From NCBI GenBank assembly GCA_902464115.1, contig CABQIF010000017.1, positions 1-25,464 of the forward strand: DNA of 25,464 bases, read 5' to 3'. Below, one piece after another: positions 22,494 to 25,464 of this stretch. The position numbers and the translations under genes were made by a program. The DNA comes from an uncultured Ruminococcus sp. (GTDB lineage Bacteria; Bacillota; Clostridia; Oscillospirales; Ruminococcaceae). The notes beneath the pieces are model-generated. The model was not told the origin of the DNA and searched no databases. It worked only from the letters and a program-made list of their open reading frames with translations. Positions within the stretch are counted from its first letter, which is position 1, and every line of letters starts with the position of its first letter.

Positions 22494-25049
22494 TTACGGC
22501 AGATTCCGCATTTTTCGTTCTTCATACTGCTGCTTGGTCATCAGCACTTTTCGAGGCTTTGCCCCGTTGTATCCGCCGACAATCCCCATCTTTTCCAGTT
22601 CATCAATCATTCGGGCAGCACGGGCATAGCCAACATTCAAATAACGCTGCAAGGATGACGTGGATGCCTGCCCCAGTTCTACAACTGCCTGAATGGCTTC
22701 TTCGAGTCGGGGGTCTGCATTTCCGTCCGGACTTGCCGTTTCGCCCTTCAGAACCGGAATATTCTGTTCGACACCGACCAAAGCAGAATCATCATAAGCT
22801 GCCTGTGATTGCTGCTTGACAAATGCCACCGTTTTTTCAATTTCCTCTGTGGAAACAAAACAGCCCTGTACACGAATCGGCTTCGGCATACCGTTTGGCA
22901 AATACAGCATATCACCATGCCCCAGCAGTTTTTCTGCTCCGCCTGTATCCAAAATCGTTCGGGAGTCCACCTGCGACATCACAGACAGAGCAATTCGGCT
23001 TGGAATATTTGCTTTAATCAAGCCCGTAATAATATCGGTAGTGGGTCGCTGCGTTGCAATAATCAAGTGCATTCCGGCAGCTCTTGCCTTTTGTGCCAGC
23101 CGACAGATGGCATCTTCCACTTCTTTGGATGCAGTCATCATCAAGTCTGCCAACTCATCAATGGCAATGACAATTTGCGGCAGCGTCTGCCCATCAGGCT
23201 GACTCTGGATTTTCTTGTTATAGTCTGCCAGATCTCGTACACCATTGTCCGCAAAAGTCTGGTAACGGTGTTCCATTTCCTGTACTGCCCAGTTCAATGC
23301 ACCAGCTGCTTTTTTCGGGTCGGTGACAACGGGAATCAACAGGTGGGGAATGTCCTCATACACCCGAAATTCTACGATCTTCGGGTCGATCAAAATCAAC
23401 CGCACCTGTTCCGGTGTCGCATGAAACAGAATGCTCATGATAATGGAATTGGTACAGACGGATTTACCAGAACCCGTTGCCCCGGCGATAATCAAATGCG
23501 GCATTTTTGCAATGTCGCCAATAATCGCATTTCCGGCGATGTCCTTTCCCACTGCAAACGCCAGCTGGCTTTTCGCATTCTGGAATGCATCGGATTCGAG
23601 AATATCCCGCAGTTTTACCACATCTTTTTTCCGGTTCGGAACTTCAATCCCTACGACCGATTTTCCCGGAACAGGGGCTTCAATTCGGATGCTCTGGGCA
23701 GAGAGATTCAAAGCAATATCATCTGATAAGCCGGTAATTTTAGAAACTTTTACCCCAGCATTCGGCTGCACTTCATATCTGGTAACAGATGGCCCACGCT
23801 GAACATCTTTCATGGAAACGCCAACGTTGAAATCTTTCAGCGTATCCTCCAGCATTTTTCGATTGCGTTCCAATTCCTGTTGAATTTCCGGACTTTTGCC
23901 GGTGTTGTTGCTCCGCTTCAACAGGGAAAGGCTTGGAATCTGATAAGCAGGCTCTTCCTGTCCTGTATGCACCGCATTCTCCGGAACAACTGCTTCCATT
24001 CCCTGTTCCTGAAACAAATCCAACTGTCTTGACATCGGTTCAAAAATCGGTTCTTCCGGCTCTGGTGGCTCAACGTCAAGCGTTGGTTCAACCGCATCAT
24101 ACTGCATCTGAAACGGCTCTTGTAAGGGTGGTTCTTGCGGTGGTATTGGTGTTTCCGCTAACCCATCGGTCGCAGCGATGATTTCGCCAGCATCCAATTC
24201 CTGTGTATTTTGTGCCTCTGAGGCTTGCACTGCTTCCGCTTCCTGCTCCTGTTCTTCCGCCTTATGGAATAGGTTGGAGAAAAAGCCGATTTTTTTTGGT
24301 TCTTCCAAATCCGGAACGTCCTCTTCCGCTGGTAATGCATCTTTGGTCGGGAACAGCAGATTTCGAAGAAAACCGCCAGCCCGACAGACCCAATCTTTCA
24401 AGTCCAGCATATCCCAGCCCATCAGCCACATGACGACTAAAAACAGGACAAACAAAACACAAATTTTATCGCCAGGGCTGCCCAGCAGAGCCGATAAAAT
24501 ATAGGCGAGTACACTAATTGCACCGCCGTTAAACAAGGGGTTATCCTGTCCAGCGTGATAGAATGCAATCAGAGCATCTACAGGGTTCTTGGTTCGGAGA
24601 GCCTCCCCAAACCAGACCTGTACGGTACTGCTGACCAGAACCGCAATGCCCAATCCGTAAAAAAAATATGTACCAACATCTTTCGGGCGGTGTTCCTTTG
24701 GTTTTTGTCCCTGAATCTGCCGCTGTAAGAATAGCCCTGCCAGAACCAATACAATCGGCCATGTCAGAACGGAAACACCGAACAGTCCTAGTAATACATT
24801 GTGCATCCATCTCCAGCCGGAACTTCCCGGAATGAATACCAGCAGCAATACCAATGCTGCTGACACCATCAGCAGAACGGATTTGAATTTCAAATCCGCT
24901 TTCTGCTTCTCGGTGAGTTTTTCTTCTTTTTTGGTATCCGCATCGGCAGCCCCTTTGATTTCGGCTGCATTAAATCCCTGCGTATTTTGATGATCGCTAT
25001 TTTTGGGGGTGGCTTTTTTCTTTGGTTTTGATTTTGCCGTTCGTCCCAC
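22494..25049 (-). CDS. ftsK: DNA translocase FtsK/SpoIIIE
   Basis: This ATP-driven DNA pump clears chromosome ends through the division or sporulation septum. With the GTG start at 25049 (AAAGGA 8 nt upstream) it has 851 residues. The Lys-rich start (KSKPKKKATPKN) is followed by about four or five membrane segments between 57 and 212. A Glu/Pro/Gln-rich linker follows (about 245-385). The motor has Walker A GATGSGKS (523-530) and Walker B IVIAIDELADLM (Asp631). ATQRPTTDIITGLIKANIPS is the family signature. The C-terminal gamma winged helix (about 785-845, LQRYLNVGYARAARMIDELE) reads DNA polarity sites. No ATG exists near the N-terminus. The start lies inside the clpP-like gene. spoIIIE-tepA adjacency is also found in Bacillus. 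Confidence 0.95.
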   Translation of the reverse strand: MGRTAKSKPKKKATPKNSDHQNTQGFNAAEIKGAADADTKKEEKLTEKQKADLKFKSVLLMVSAALVLLLVFIPGSSGWRWMHNVLLGLFGVSVLTWPIVLVLAGLFLQRQIQGQKPKEHRPKDVGTYFFYGLGIAVLVSSTVQVWFGEALRTKNPVDALIAFYHAGQDNPLFNGGAISVLAYILSALLGSPGDKICVLFVLFLVVMWLMGWDMLDLKDWVCRAGGFLRNLLFPTKDALPAEEDVPDLEEPKKIGFFSNLFHKAEEQEQEAEAVQASEAQNTQELDAGEIIAATDGLAETPIPPQEPPLQEPFQMQYDAVEPTLDVEPPEPEEPIFEPMSRQLDLFQEQGMEAVVPENAVHTGQEEPAYQIPSLSLLKRSNNTGKSPEIQQELERNRKMLEDTLKDFNVGVSMKDVQRGPSVTRYEVQPNAGVKVSKITGLSDDIALNLSAQSIRIEAPVPGKSVVGIEVPNRKKDVVKLRDILESDAFQNAKSQLAFAVGKDIAGNAIIGDIAKMPHLIIAGATGSGKSVCTNSIIMSILFHATPEQVRLILIDPKIVEFRVYEDIPHLLIPVVTDPKKAAGALNWAVQEMEHRYQTFADNGVRDLADYNKKIQSQPDGQTLPQIVIAIDELADLMMTASKEVEDAICRLAQKARAAGMHLIIATQRPTTDIITGLIKANIPSRIALSVMSQVDSRTILDTGGAEKLLGHGDMLYLPNGMPKPIRVQGCFVSTEEIEKTVAFVKQQSQAAYDDSALVGVEQNIPVLKGETASPDGNADPRLEEAIQAVVELGQASTSSLQRYLNVGYARAARMIDELEKMGIVGGYNGAKPRKVLMTKQQYEERKMRNLP

Positions 25050-25464
25050 TGCAACCGTCCTTTCCCAGTGTAGATGACGGCACAGACGCATCCGTATAAC
25101 GCAGCGGTGCTGCTTCAATCAATTCATACAAGCAGGAAATCGCATCCTGTAAGCTGCCGAGCTGGTCAATCAGCCCTTCTGCCACTGCCTCCTCACCGGT
25201 CAGAATTGAACCGATGTCGGTTGCAAGGGCATCTGTACGATGCATGAAAGAAAGCAGCCGTTCCGTTTGGATGTGACTGCACCGTGTAATAAATTCGATA
25301 ATTCGATTTTGAATCTGATTAAAATAAGCAAATGTCTGCGGCACGCCGACCACCAGTCCATTTGTTCGGACGGGGTGAATCGTCATCGTTGCCGAAGGCA
25401 CAATAAAAGACCGCTTCGCACTCACTGCCAGCGGCACTCCAATAGAATGACCGCCGCCCAGTAC
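24997..25464 (-). CDS. TepA-like ClpP-class serine peptidase, N-terminus cut by window edge
   Basis: The frame is open to the right edge, leaving 155 visible C-terminal residues. LGGGHSIGVPLAVSA carries the nucleophile serine (visible residue 7), and ATMTIHPVR carries the catalytic histidine (visible residue 30), matching the ClpP/TepA fold. GVPQTFAYFNQIQNRIIEFI and GSILTGEEAVAEGLIDQLG are typical of TepA (translocation-enhancing protein) rather than true ClpP. Residues after about 115 form a variable Lys/Ser-rich tail (GKIKTKEKSHPQK) whose last 53 nt overlap the ftsK start. ClpP-type peptidases act in the cytoplasm; the TepA substrate is not settled. Its start and promoter lie outside the window. 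Confidence 0.9.
   Translation of the reverse strand, partial: VLGGGHSIGVPLAVSAKRSFIVPSATMTIHPVRTNGLVVGVPQTFAYFNQIQNRIIEFITRCSHIQTERLLSFMHRTDALATDIGSILTGEEAVAEGLIDQLGSLQDAISCLYELIEAAPLRYTDASVPSSTLGKDGCSGTNGKIKTKEKSHPQK

Noticed and set aside
22809..23726. Plus-strand 305-codon ORF antisense to ftsK
   Set aside because: It is a shadow of the ATPase domain with no start signal or domain.
25050..25118. FtsK start at 25118
   Set aside because: It would extend the overlap with the peptidase gene to 122 nt, has no ribosome binding site, and adds a Cys/His/Arg-rich stretch unlike FtsK N-termini.

Overview
The window looks like a chromosomal housekeeping segment from a Gram-positive anaerobe of the class Clostridia, most likely a Ruminococcus-like member of the Oscillospirales. 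The pointers are AGGAGG-type ribosome binding sites with occasional TTG/GTG starts, sigma-A promoters with perfect TATAAT boxes, an IspH fused to ribosomal S1 domains, the cmk-plsC-ispH/S1 order, a TepA-type ClpP next to FtsK/SpoIIIE, and DUF3784 and DUF3006 genes. No mobile element, prophage, CRISPR array, rRNA or restriction system was found. Taxonomy is inferred from gene content only.

Left end (1-3480, minus strand). A very repetitive Pro/Glu/Lys/Gln-rich protein of at least 658 residues runs off the left edge. Upstream of it lie the rRNA methyltransferase gene rlmB, a possible 30-codon leader ORF that starts almost at the predicted transcription start, an 84-residue tail-anchored small protein, and a free-standing tRNA-Arg(CCT) with its own promoter and terminator.

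Middle, plus strand (3561-10264). nadE (glutamine-dependent NAD synthetase) and pyrE (orotate phosphoribosyltransferase) form one unit ended by a strong terminator. Next comes a tightly overlapping trio: flavin reductase-like protein, GNAT acetyltransferase and HD-domain nucleotidase. A second unit with a strong promoter carries a TPR protein, a DUF3784 membrane protein and a Nudix hydrolase. A shared bidirectional terminator closes the plus-strand block.

Middle, minus strand (10273-14652). A YcxB-like membrane protein, lepA (EF4), a small zinc-ribbon membrane protein and hemW (heme chaperone) follow one promoter. Upstream sits an HxlR-type regulator.

Right half (14612-25464, minus strand). 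A nearly gapless run reads tepA-like clpP (cut by the right edge), ftsK/spoIIIE, ygiQ-type radical SAM, ComEC-like metallo-beta-lactamase, DUF3006, HI0933-type flavoprotein, cmk, plsC and ispH-S1, ending in a terminator at 14612-14652. Several joins are 4-nt ATGA overlaps. Two are unusually long out-of-frame overlaps (53 and 88 nt) in which both reading frames encode lysine-rich tails.

Most of the window is ordinary core metabolism, translation and chromosome biology. I do not see a clear new multi-gene defence or biosynthetic system. The least explained items are the repeat protein at the left edge, the leader region of rlmB, the nested gene starts in the right-hand operon, and several small membrane or TPR proteins of unknown function. 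Four of the five promoters I can read share an extended TGCTATAAT -10 element.
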